This document shows, in pieces, positions 37,101-49,000 of a stretch of DNA of 64,000 nucleotides (its first letter is position 1; every line of letters begins with the position of its first letter). Below the pieces are notes generated by a model. It saw nothing but the letters and a program-made list of their open reading frames with translations, was not told where the DNA came from and did no database searches. The position numbers were made by a program, and so were the translations under genes. The stretch lies in contig CM033718.1 in assembly GCA_019671005.1 (NCBI GenBank), positions 1,116,001-1,180,000 of the forward strand, written 5' to 3'. This DNA comes from Hibiscus mutabilis (Eukaryota > Streptophyta > Magnoliopsida > Malvales > Malvaceae).

Positions 37101-37549
37101 CATTAAGAAACTTCCTAGATTTTTATATATGAGTAACTATAAATTACATTAAAGTAAATTATAAAATTATAAAATTTATTATTATTGTATCAAATAATAA
37201 TTTTATATACCAATAAACAGTTAATTTAGTAAGATGTTGCATTAGATCTTTTAAGCAAGCTGATCAAAGGTTTGAGTCGTAACTTTATGAATATGACAAA
37301 TTAAGTTGGAAGAATCGTCCCATAATAAACTTCTATATCTGTCAGTGAATTGAATATTAATCGGTTAATTCGGTTTTGGTAAACTTTAACGAATCAGCCA
37401 GAGCGCCATTAAATATAAAGAGGGACCATTGATGTCTTTTCCTTCATCTTTTTGGCCCTATAAATGTTTTCAACTTTCAATGGCCATTGCTTGACACTGC
37501 TACCTCTCATCTTGCAGCAGAAGAAAGGCAGAATTTACTTAATGAGGAT
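34181..37549. other. Intergenic region, 3' flank of TPD1-like to NAC promoter
   Basis: I see no convincing gene. Bases 34470-34755 are GC-richer and hold a 94-codon open frame on the minus strand without a recognisable domain; it might be an old gene fragment. A segmental direct duplication lies at 35950-36620. The NAC promoter side shows TATAAA at 37459-37464. Confidence 0.4.
35950..36620. repeat. Local direct duplication, two diverged units
   Basis: Unit 1 (about 35950-36200) and unit 2 (about 36207-36620) share, in the same order, TCTAGGTAAGATTAAGATTA, GCATGCTCAAAGTTGGTGGG, CATGCAACTTTGT, GGAAAGAACAAAGAT, GGATGAATTTAA and TTTATTCTTTTTCTTCAAAT. Unit 2 carries an inserted stretch. It is non-coding. 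Confidence 0.75.
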
Positions 37550-37552
37550 ATG
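37459..37552 (+). promoter_or_regulatory. NAC gene TATA box and overlapping three-codon uORF
   Basis: TATAAA at 37459-37464 places transcription start near 37490. An upstream ATG at 37542-37544 opens ATG AGG ATA TGA, whose stop overlaps the main ATG (37550-37552) as ATGA. Another ATG at 37480 probably lies upstream of the transcript. Confidence 0.5.
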
Positions 37553-38762
37553 AACAATCTGTCGCTGAATGGACTGAGAACATTGCCGCCGGGGTTCCGG
37601 TTCCAGCCGACCGACGAAGAGCTGGTTTTTCAGTACTTGAAATGCAAGGTCTTCTCCTATCCTTTGCCTGTTTCTATCATCCCTGACATCAATGTCTGCA
37701 ACTTTGATCCCTGGGATTTGCCTGGTAACACTTCCTTTTTCTGCTTATTGCGTTTCGATTACGATGAATATCGATTCGATACCGTAAAGTAGTGACAGTT
37801 TAATCTTTTCTAACTTTGCATGCATTATCTATGGAGGGTTATTAAACATATTCGTGTCAGATCGATACTTATATTCGAGTCCGAATTTCTATTCTTGTAT
37901 GCATACCAGCAAGAGGCCACCCTATGGAATTTGCTCTTGGAAGTAGGGATATGATTCATAGTTATGTTATTTGAACTCATGGATATGTTTTTGATGTATT
38001 TGGCAGTTCGTATTTCTGTACTCATATCTAAATATATTTCAAAAAAAACGAATAATCGAAATAATATAAGATTATATAGTTTTTTTAATTAAAAGTATTC
38101 TGGTTCTTTTTTTTTTAGGTGAGATGGAGGACGGGAGGTATTTTTTCAGCACGAAGGAGGCCAAGTATCGAACCGGGAACCGGATAAACCGAGCGACTGC
38201 TTCCGGGTATTGGAAGGCAACCGGTTCGGATAAGCAAATAATATCAAGGAGAAATCAAGTAGCAGGGATGAGAAAAACCCTAGTTTTCCACATGGGGAAG
38301 CCTCCACATGGATCAAGAACGGATTGGATCATGCATGAATATCGTCTGGTTACCGTATCGAACAATAACGAACCGGTCTGTAATATAACACTTACACTCA
38401 AATTTGAATAATAACGATCCTGTCTCGTTATTGTTAATGATTTTAATTTGAATTTTTTTGTTTGTTTGCAGAATTATTTGAATCATGAGATGGAAAAGTG
38501 GGTTCTGTGCCATGTATTTTTGAAGAAAACAAGTAAGAACAGTAGTGATGAGGAGGAGAACATGCAGAGTTTTTGTAATAATAATAATAACGAGAAAAAA
38601 GTGACAAAACCTAAGGCATTGGTTCATAAGATAAAGCCAAAAATGTATGATTTTATGAGAGAAAATGATGACATAATAGCTGAGTCATCATCTTCTTCTT
38701 CATCAAGTTGGAGCAGTAATATCACTGAGGTTTCTTCAAGTGCATGCAGCAGGCAATATTGA
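37550..38762 (+). CDS. NAC domain transcription factor (VNI2/ANAC083-like)
   Basis: Three exons: 37550-37724, 38119-38375 and 38472-38762 (TGA), giving 240 residues. The NAC subdomains appear in order: LPPGFRFQPTDEELVFQYLK (A), then DPWDLPG (B), the RYFFSTKEAKY and GNRINRATASGYWKATG blocks (C), the KTLVFHMGKPPHGSRTDWIM and HEYRL blocks (D), and EKWVLCHVFLKK (E). A short Ser-rich tail follows (SSSSSSSSWSS). The intron positions are the standard NAC ones. NAC proteins dimerise through the domain and bind CGT-core sites. The FSYPLP spelling and compact length resemble the VNI2/ANAC083 clade, a repressor of xylem vessel NACs and a stress/ageing regulator; this placement is inference. The start is chosen just before the domain. 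Confidence 0.9.
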
Positions 38763-40739
38763 AGACAGCAGTCTCACTGTAATAATATTGTATAATCTGC
38801 TGTGTTGGTCACTGCTGTTTTCTCTAATATTTTGCTGTTTAATATAAGGTTATTGCTTTTTAATCAAGTATTAGTGTCGGTTCTATATTTGACTTTTGGA
38901 AACTATATATAAATATTATTATATAATATAGTTTTGATGGTGAATAATTCTGAGAAAAGAGAGAATTAGTCCTTCAAACAACCTTGCATGGAAAAGGCAA
39001 TTCATTTTTTCGAAATGATATTAGAATATATATATGTCAACTTTATATAAAGAAGAGAGGAAAAGAAAAGAATATCTGCACATGGATTCACTTCAAATTC
39101 TTTTTTTTTGAAACTAATATATAACAGAAGAAGAGCCCACATTTTTTGAGGTTTAGGGGGCACTACTTTTTTCCATAAATGTTTGAAAATAATAGATAAA
39201 TTTATAAATAAATTAATTTTTAATTTTTTTAAAAATAAATAAATTAACATAAATATAAAGATATATATATAATGTCTAAAAGTTTGGAAACTAGTATTGA
39301 GTTAATAAATTTTGAAAAAAAATCTTAACTTTTATAAGAGGTTATAGTCTCATATTTTATTAATAATCTTTTTTAGAGACTACTTATTGATTTATATATA
39401 TTATTGAAGCTGATAGGAAGAACGAAAAGAAAAAAAATAATGTTGAAAATAATGAAGATTTAATTTATCGGTATTAAGTTTATTTCACGATTTCACTCTT
39501 AAAATCACATTTTTTTAAAATTTTTTTTTCTATTTTGATATTTAAATTATCATTTTATCTTTTAACTCTCCTTACATTAACAATGTTGTTAACAAAAACG
39601 ATTAATTTTTATTTTGAAATTTTGTACTTTTTACAATTTTTTTTTATATTTATAATATTAAAAACTCAAATATATATAATTTTATTATAAAAAATACCAA
39701 ATCATATTTTGATAAGTTTCAGGGTCATTAGAAACTAATTTTTTTATTAACGTTACATCATTAAATATAACATAAGTTAGTGTTCGAGTGATCATTTTAT
39801 AATAAATTAATAGTATAAATAATTAAAATATAATTTTTAAAAATTAAATTATCAAAAATCAAAGAAAAATGAAACAAAAGTTTTCAAAAGTGTAGTTTAC
39901 CCCTTATTAGTTTATGTTATCTTAAAAAATTAGCATCCAACAAAGTAGATTAGAATCTCAATTTTATTATTATATTTATTCAATTTTATGGTACTTTTAT
40001 TTGTGTTTTGTCAAAAGTTGGATTTGGAGCCGAAAGCATATGGAATTCAAGTTATTTATGGTAAATTTAATGCAGTCCAAGCTCAATATATACACCAGAT
40101 GGTGCATCTCTTTGCATACACCAGAAACTGACAAGTGGCATCCAATTCGTGCTCAAATATGAGCTTTAAAGAATCTTCAAATATTTTCTTTTTTTGAAAG
40201 AGAATCTTCAAATATTTTCTTAAACAAATAGAATTTAACACATATTAATATCTGATACTCAAATTATAATTTTTTATATAAAAGTAAAATGAAAAGTCGG
40301 AACAAAAGATTCTTGCACATCAAGCAACAAATGAAACCCTTAGGTGAAACATAGAAGAACAAGACATCGAATAGAAACAAAGTCATAATAAAAACAGGTC
40401 ATAACGAACCATTTATATATATATATGTGTGCGCTCGTGCTCATGCATGCGTGCGTACGTGTTACAGAAACCAGTTCTTACAGATGCATCAAAATATTAA
40501 GGTCACATACCAGCATGTGTTTCACAGGCAAAAAAAACGACATCGAATAGCAATAACGGCCGGAAAAAACGGTTTTAACAAACCATTCATATATAGATGA
40601 TATATGTAGTCAATCAAACCAGTTCTTACTGCTGCATCAAAATGTTAAAGTTCACACACTAGCATATGTTTCACAAGCTAAGTTTTAAAAAAACACAAAC
40701 ACTTGGACAAATATCAGTATAAGAGCTCATACCTTATAC
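38763..40739. other. AT-rich intergenic region
   Basis: No gene was recognised. Bases 40330-40735 hold two or more diverged copies of a unit containing ACCAGTTCTTAC and GCATCAAAATRTTAA, also found at 45.75-46.05 kb. This is the 3' flank of the tandem NO VEIN-like duplication. An (AC/TG)-rich tract lies at 40420-40462. Confidence 0.45.
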
Positions 40740-43700
40740 TTATTCATTAGGAAAGGCAGCGGGAAGGAATTCCTCATCCTCCACAAACAATTGCAAATTC
40801 TTGGATTTCATCAAGAAACTGACTGCTTCTTCGTCGAATTTCAGAATATAGGCCATCTTGATTAGTTCGGAGAGAGAACTAATAAGATCTTCCTTTTCCC
40901 ATAGTAGTCCTTCAGCAATTGTTTCAGAGAAATAAGTTGCATACTGAAGCTGATCCTTTTGCCCAGCAGACACATCCATCTTCTGAATGAAAAACTTCGA
41001 GCTGTCTTTGTCCCAATGCACCATTCGACTTGCTTGAACTTCTTGGGTTTCACCCGAAGATAAAGACAGTGTATATCTGACTGCAACTGGTTCCGAAGTC
41101 TCGAGCACAGTGAGATTGAGGAGGGACTGAACAGCTTCGTGCCTTTTGTCAGCTTCCAAGTTTAATGAAGAGCCAGCCAAAAAACCAAGAATAAGTCGGA
41201 GCAGCCCCTTTCCAATCATAGCATCTCTAAGATTGATCTGCTTAAGTTCCAGGGCATTTGTTAAGGGTAACTCTTTCTTCTGTACAGACTTAGAAATCAC
41301 ACGAACACCGATTTTTGAGTACAACTCAAACAGCACAGTTTGAGGCAAAAGGGGTAAGCATGGCTGCGGATACCAGACAAACAGAGGACGAGAAGAGGAT
41401 TGGATGAAAAGATCCTTAAGTTGAAGATCATCAGCTATAAACACATCATGTTTGTTAAATAACGTAATCTGACCAGGACCAGAATCCACAGGAACCTTCA
41501 CCAAACTTTCAGAAAGAAAATGCTCTTTCTTTGAATTCTCGTGCTGCATAACAAACCTCCAGAATGCACAACACTCATCATACGACAATTGATGTCCTGA
41601 AGTTTCCCAACATTTCCAGAGTTTGCAATAATCATCCAGTGAAGGATTTGATTTGACACCAAATGCATCAGAGAAAAACTGCAGTGGGACTTTGTTCTTA
41701 TAGTGTTTCTCCAAAACATTCAACTGCAATCCAAAGAGTCCATCTTTATCATGTAGAATGCATTCATCAGGTTCTACCCACCTTCCATTTTTATTTCCAT
41801 CAGGAATCCAGATTAAACGTTTAGCTTCACTATCATCGGGCAACCATTCCACTTTTGCCAAGAATTTATATATTCGAATGATTGTGGCAAAATCTGAATG
41901 CATATTAAGGTGGCTGATTAGCAGTGTGTTTCTCTTCTCAGCATCAACGGGAACTCCAATTGAAGATAGCTCTTTTCTATACGTTCTAATCTCGGAACCA
42001 TAAAACCCTTCATCGATGAATGGTCCATCTGTTGGTTTTAAGTTTGATTTCTCATCAAACAATAAGCAATCAGCCGGACTCATATATCCAACATAGGTTT
42101 TCAACCATTTTTTTGAAACTTTACTAAGAAATTCTTCTGATAAGCTGTAATTCTTGTCTTCCAACAAAATTCTCAAGCATTTGAGCAATGAAAGTGCACT
42201 TCTGGGAGTTATACTGTTGGCACTTTGAGGAAAACAGAGACAAGAAGGCACAAACTTTTTTGCACCATTTTTTTGGGCACAAAATCAACAAAAAATCTCC
42301 AATGCACAAGTTATAAATTCAATTAATTTTCTAAATATATTTTTGAATGTCCTTTCCGTAGTAGTTGTCACTATCATCAATAAAAGGAAGGTGAGTAATT
42401 GAAGAAATGGACACCCATTCTGGACCAAAGAGAATGCATTCTTTTGGAGACCTGAAATCACCAAACCGAGTCCGCAACCACTTTACTTTAAGGATGCAAT
42501 TCTTCAAGTCAGAGGGAAAGTTATAGGAGGTTCCCTTCAGTTGTCTATGGCATGACAGGAATGAGAAAACATTATCTTTTGTAACAGAAGATAATGATGC
42601 ACGTTGCCTGAAACAGCTGATAAAAGATTTGACTGCTACCTCAAAATCCACCACAACACCCAATCTCTTCAACTCACTTTTGTAGCAGGAGAGACTTCTG
42701 TAGTAAGCATGTTTGATTATCGGGAAACAACCGAAAACCTGTAGAAGACAACCCCACTCTTGATCAAATAGAAAGCATTCAGATGGAGTTTTGTAACCGA
42801 GATTGGTCTTCAAACACTTTGCATCTCCAAGTGTTGTAACAAGCCTCTCAGGTGATTTTACATCACGCATGCATTCCAGCAACAACAGAAAAGCATTAGC
42901 TTTCAAAGAGGTCAAGTGTGAACATGGTTTCAAGTTTTCAATGACATGATGATTTCTGAAGCCAACTATAACACCAAGCAGCCTGAGTTCGGGTTTGAAG
43001 CCAAGAATTTCAACACCGTAGAATGCTTGATCAATGAGGGGCACATCACATATTTGTATGGCTGTTTTCCATTTCTCATCAAACAACACAGCTCCAACTG
43101 GCGATCTGTAACCACAAGATGTCTTTAACCATCTTCCTTCTTTGATACAGAGAATAAATTCATCATGAGGGAGAATTTTTTTCCTCAAATATCTGATGAA
43201 ACTGAGAATGGAAAGTACTTGATCTTTACTTAACGTTGATGAAGAAGCTAGTCTCATGAGATGGTCCCGATAAATTTACATGCTTCTCCATACTCAAACA
43301 TAACTCCAATTGTTTTCAGCTCCTCCCTATAATTACTTATTCTGTCTCCATAAAAGGTCTGATCTACTAGTGGAATATCAACAAAAACTGATCCATTCTG
43401 CAAAGTATCTCCCCTCAAGGAGGAATAAAAGAATGATTGTGCTGGGAGTTTGTAGCCAGAAGAGCCATTTATGGTGACTTTCAGCCAGTTTCCATTTTTA
43501 TGCCTGTCAGAAACTTTTCTGGAATTGGTGTTCCTCTATTTTTCATGTACCGAATCCAATCCAACAACAAGAAAGTGTTCTCCTTTGTTAGGGGCGAAGA
43601 GACAGCAGGATTCGAGTAAATATAATTTGAATATGATTCGAATATAATATTTGAACCAACCAAGCTGTTCCATTTGCTTCCATTAGCAGGAATATGATTT

Positions 43701-44335
43701 TGAATATAATCTGAATATGATTCAAATATAATACGAACTTGATTAGAATATAATCACAAGATTGAAAATAATATGATTAGAATATAATTTGAAATTTACT
43801 CAAAAAAATATATTTCTAATATTCCAAAATTTGAATTAATAACTATAATATAATTGGAATATGATTCCAGAATGATCCAATATAATTCAGATTTTGCTCA
43901 AAAATACAAGATTCCGAAATTTAGCAAAATTAGAACTTCTGATGCACTTCGCATACCATCCAATGTCAACTTATCCAACTCCCAAAAAACTCAGAATTTT
44001 TACCATAAGAAATATAATTGATTTAATTTATTTTTATTAAATTTTAATATTTAAATAAAATAATATTATTAATAATAACAAATATTAGACTAAATTATAA
44101 AAATTGAAACAAATAGGAGTCAATTTTAGGTAAAAATAGACTTTTCCATTTGTTGTCTAACAGAATTGTTTCCCTTGATGACGATAAAACAAAATCAGCT
44201 TGAATTAAATTAAAAGAAAAAAAAAGGCAATTTCATCCCTCTTTGCAAACGCTCTTCAGTTGGAAAAGCCAATTTAACCAATGTCATTTTTTCATTTGTT
44301 TTTAAATAAAATATGGTAGCTGCATTGACTTAGTC
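40740..44335 (-). pseudogene. NO VEIN/sacsin-like gene, tandem copy 1, truncated
   Basis: The 3' part is well preserved: a 503-codon frame (42251-40740, MPSCLCFPQSANSITPRSAL ... to AAFPNE) and a 308-codon frame (43257-42331), plus a fragment at 43663-43481 (SPLTKENTFLLLDWIRYMKN). About 80 bp of foreign-looking AT-rich sequence separates the two main frames. Further upstream, only shreds matching copy 2 remain: near 43940-43990, 44144-44200, 44214-44280 and 44310-44330. The family (plant proteins related to NO VEIN and sacsin) has an N-terminal GHKL/HSP90-like ATPase domain and long repeated regions of the GYRSPVGAVLFDEKW/PLIDQAFYG type, several of which are visible here. The ATPase domain and start codon are absent in this copy, so if expressed it could only make C-terminal fragments. 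Confidence 0.8.
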
Positions 44336-44339
44336 AATA

Positions 44340-46089
44340 AAGAGATGATGTGGCAAAAATTAATTGGCTGAAAATATTTTTAACGATAATAGTAACAGAA
44401 TGGAGAAAAATGAGTAACGGCGAAACACTTAAGGAGCAAAAATAGGCAAAACGTTGTTTAGGGGACAAATTAAGAAAACAGATAAAGTTTAGAGGAAAAA
44501 AAGTATTTTAAGCCTAATAAAAAGGAAATATTTCGTAATTATTAAAAATAATATTAATTTTATTTCCCCCTAAATTACTCATAATTATCTTCACATTTAA
44601 ATAGAAGACAATCACGTTTTTAGTGCGTATTTGAACATATAACTAAAAAAATTTGTGCATGTTGAGATTGAATTATTTAAATATTACTATTTTGTTTTGT
44701 AATTTTATATTTTTTAAATAATTATTGCGATTATTATAAACTGATATAAAATTAAAAAAAACTATTTTTATAAAATATATGAAAAAATTAAACATAATAA
44801 ATAAATAATCTCTTAATTCTATTTTTTTGTCAATTAAGTTGAGCACGATCAGTATGTTATATATAATATAATATACATAAAGATCTCAAAACGAACATAC
44901 TTAAATGCTCAAAATATTAATATAAAATTTAAAAACATGCTATTCAATTTTAGTTATAACAAATTAGCAATATGGAGTTGACCTGTGTCAAAAATGAAAT
45001 AAACATGGGTGATGAAAATAAAATTTTCAGTCCAATGACCAAAATGAAAGTTTTTAAAGTTTAGTGACCATTATTAAAGTTACCCAAAAAATAGTACAAT
45101 ATATTAATATAACGCGATATATGATGCAGTACCGAAGGTTACACAATAGTCCTTTCAAATTCTTTTAAAAGTCGTCGTTCTACATCGGCCAGAGAAGAGG
45201 CTAAACAAATGGCCCAATTATTTGTCCTTTTCATAAATTTGTGCTTAAATCAAAATTTTATAAACTCGACTCTGACCATGTTTTATTATTTCCCAATTTT
45301 CTTGCGTTTTTTTATATAATATACCAGTGTCTCAGTTGCACGTATGGATAGCGTTTGACACCGGCAAATATATCTTTCTTTACAGGCAATCTGCGTGTTC
45401 AAGATCCGAGCTTTTGAAGACCTTACCCGACGCACTCCCCACATAATCTTGAAGCAAACTGTATGAACATCGATTCAACATATAAATGACTTGTCATGCA
45501 AGTAATCGTTCGGAAAAGCCAGCTTCAACATGTAATCCAACAAATGTTAAAAAGCAAAGTCTCGTAAAGATTGGACAATATCAAACACAGCTTATATTCG
45601 GATATAGTCCCTTCGTGTATTCGTCTGGTAATCTTTAATGTCGAGGATTAGAAAAGAACCATCAAAGCTGAAGTTGTCTCCATCCTCGAATCTACAATTC
45701 CCCAGATGATACAAGAAACGAGTCATAACGAATCCACTGCCGCCATACCAGACAGTAATCTATATAAATAGGCATCACAAACTGGTTCTTACAGATACAT
45801 TAACATAATAAAGGACCTGACCAACATATGTCCTCAACAAGTAACAAGATAACATCTTAAGGTAAATATAAGAAAAAAGATATCTATTAGAAACAAAAGT
45901 CCGAACAAAAACAGGTCGTAATAAACCATTCAAATATATGTATATGTCCATATATAGTCATCCAAACCAGTTCTTATAGATGCATCAAAATATTAAAGTT
46001 AATATATCCGAATATTCTTCATAAGCTATGTTTTAACACAACTGAACACACCTTGCGAAATATAAAGCATAAACATACCTTAACACTTA
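44340..46089. other. Spacer between the two NO VEIN-like copies (duplicated flank)
   Basis: Bases 45160-45600 match the upstream flank of copy 2 at 52465-53060 (shared words TTTTAAAAGTCGTCGTT, CCCAATTATTTG, TGCAAGTAAT, GGAAAGCCAG/GGAAAAGCCAG, GTAATCCA). The stretch 45758-45592 on the minus strand is open and reads FEDGDNFSFDGSFLILDI up to RRDYIRI and TAA; I do not recognise it. The remainder is AT-rich. Confidence 0.5.
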
Positions 46090-49000
46090 TTAATTAGGAA
46101 AGGCAGCGGAAAGGAATTCCTCTTCCTCCACAAACACTTGCAAATTCTTGGATTTCATCAAGAAACCGACAGCATCTTCATCGAATTTGAGTATAAAGGC
46201 CAGCTTGATTAGCTCGGAGAGCAGACTAATCTGATCTTCCTTTTCCCACAGCAGTCCTTCAGCAATTGTTTCAGAGAAATAAGTAGCATACTCAAGCCAA
46301 TCCTTTTCCCCAGCAGACTCGTCCATCTTCTGAATGAAAACCTTGGAGCTCGCTTTGTCCCAACGCACCATTCGACTTGCTCGAATTTCATGGGTCTCAC
46401 CTGAAGATAATAACAAAGTATATCCTACTTCAATCGGTTCAGAAGTCTAGAGGACAGTGAGATTGAGGAGGGGCTGAACAGCTTCATGCCTTCTGTCAGC
46501 TTCCAATTTCATTGAAGAACATGATAAAAACCCAAGAATAAGTCGGAGCAGCCCTTTCCCAATCATAGCATCTTCAAGATTGATCTGCTTAAGTTCCAGG
46601 CCGTTTGTTAAGGACAACTCTTTCTTCTGTACAGACTTAGATATCTCTCGAACCCCAATTTTCGTGTACAACTCAAACAGCATAGTCTGAGGCAAAAAGG
46701 GCAAGCTTGGCTGAGGATACCAAACAAACAGAGGACGAGAAAAGGATCGGACAAAGAGATCCTTAAGATGAAGATCATCAGCTATAAACACATCATTTTT
46801 GTCAAATAACATAATCGCATCCAAACCTGAATCCACAGGAACTTTCCCCAAACTTTCAGAAAGCATTTGCACTTTCTTCGAATTCTTGTGCCGCATAACA
46901 AACCTCCAGAATGCACAACACTCATCATTTGACAAACGACGTCCTGAAGTTTCCCAACCTATCCAGAGTCTGCAATAATCATCAAGTGAAGGATTTGATT
47001 TGACGCCGAATGCACCAGAGAAAAATTGCAGTGGGACTTCGTTCTTATAGTGTTTCTCCAAAACATTCAACTGCAATCCAAAGAGTCCATCTTTATCATG
47101 TAGAACGCATTCATCAGGTTCTACCCACCTTCCATTTCCATTTCCATCAGGGATCCAGATTAACCGTTTAGCTTCATTATCAGGCAACATTTTACTTTTT
47201 CCAAGAAATTATATATTCGAATGATAGAGGCAAAATCTGAATGCATATCAAGGTGGCTGGCCAGCAGCGTGCTTCCCTTCTTAGCATCAACAGTAACTCC
47301 AATTGCAGATAGCTCTTTTGTATACATTCTTATCTCAGAACTGTAAAACCCTTCATCGATGAATGGTCCATCAGTTGGTTTTAAGTCTGATGATTCATCA
47401 AACAATAAGCAATCACCCGGACTCATATAACCAACATAGGTTTTCAACCATTTTATTGAAACTTTACTAAGAAATTCTTCTGGTAAGCTGTAATTCTTGT
47501 CTTCCAACAAAATTCTCAAGCATTTGAGCAATGAAAGTGCACTTCTGGGAGTTATACTGTCGGCACTTCCAGGAAAACAGAGACAAGAAGGCACAAACTA
47601 CACACCACTTTTGAATTCAACAACTACTCCAATGCTCTTCAACTCATCTCTATACTCATGAATGTCCTTTCCATAGTAGTTGTCACTATCATCGATAAAA
47701 GGAAGGAGAGAAATTGAAGCGATGGATTCCCATTCTGGACCAAAGAGGATGCACCCTTTAGGAGACCTGAAATCACCGAGCCGAGTCCACAACCACTTTA
47801 CTTCATGGATGCATTTCTGCAAGTCGGATGGAAACTTATAGGATGTTCCCTTCAGTTGTCTATAGCATGAGAGGAGTGAGAAAACGTTATCTTTTGTAAC
47901 AGATGATGACGATGCCCATTGCCTGAAACATATGATAACAGATTTGGCTGCCACATCAAAATCCACCACAACACCCAATCTCTTCAACTCATTTTCGTAG
48001 CAGGAGATGTTACTTCCATAGTAAGAATGGTCGATTATCAGGAAACAACTGAAAACCTCTAGAAGACAACCCCACTCCTGATTAAATAGAAAGCATGCAG
48101 ATGGAAGTATGTAACCATGATTTGTCTTCAAACACTTGGCATCTCTAAGTGTTGAAACAAGCCTGCCAGGCAATTTTGCATGTTTCATACACTCCAGCGA
48201 TAAAATAAAAGCATCAGCTTTCAAAGAGGTCAAATGTGAAGATTGCTTCAGGTTTTCAATAACAAGCTGATGGCATCTACTGAAGCCAACTACAACACCA
48301 AGCAGCCCAAGTTCAACTTTGAAGCCAAGGATTTCATCACCATAGAATGCTTGATCGATGAGGGGGACATCACTTAATTGTATGGTTGTTTTCCATTTGT
48401 CATCAAACAAAACAGCTCCAACCGGTGATCTGTAACCATGAGATTTCTTTAGCCACCTTCCTTCTTTGATACTGTGGATAAATTCATCAGGTTGGAGGTA
48501 TTTTGTCCTCAAATATTTGATGAGACCAAGTATGGAAAGCACACGATCTTTACTTAACATCGATGAAGATGCCAGTCTCATAAGATGGTCCCCAATAAAT
48601 TGACATGCTTCTCCATACTCAAACATGGCTCCAATTGTTTTCAGCTCCGCCTTATAATTACTTATTTTTTCTCCATAAAAGCTCTGATCTATTAGCGGAA
48701 TATCAACAAACACTGATCCATTCTGCAAAACATCTCCCCATGAGAAGGAATAAAAAAATGATTGTGCTGGTGGTTTGTACCCAGAAAAGCCATTTATGGT
48801 GACTCTCAGCCAGTTTCCATTTTTTATCTGGAATGGGTGTTCCTCTATTTTTCATGTATTGAATCCATTCCAGCAACAAGAAAGTGTTCTCCTTTGTTAG
48901 GGGAGAAGTGACAGCAGGAAACGCAGCATTCGGGGGACACAAAGATGGGATATCCAAAACAGCAACATGTGATCCTAGAAACTCCAAGAGCTTCTCTTCA

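Noticed and set aside
40420..40462. Alternating TG/CG-rich tract
   Set aside because: Short and imperfect; could adopt unusual DNA structure but there is nothing to support a function.
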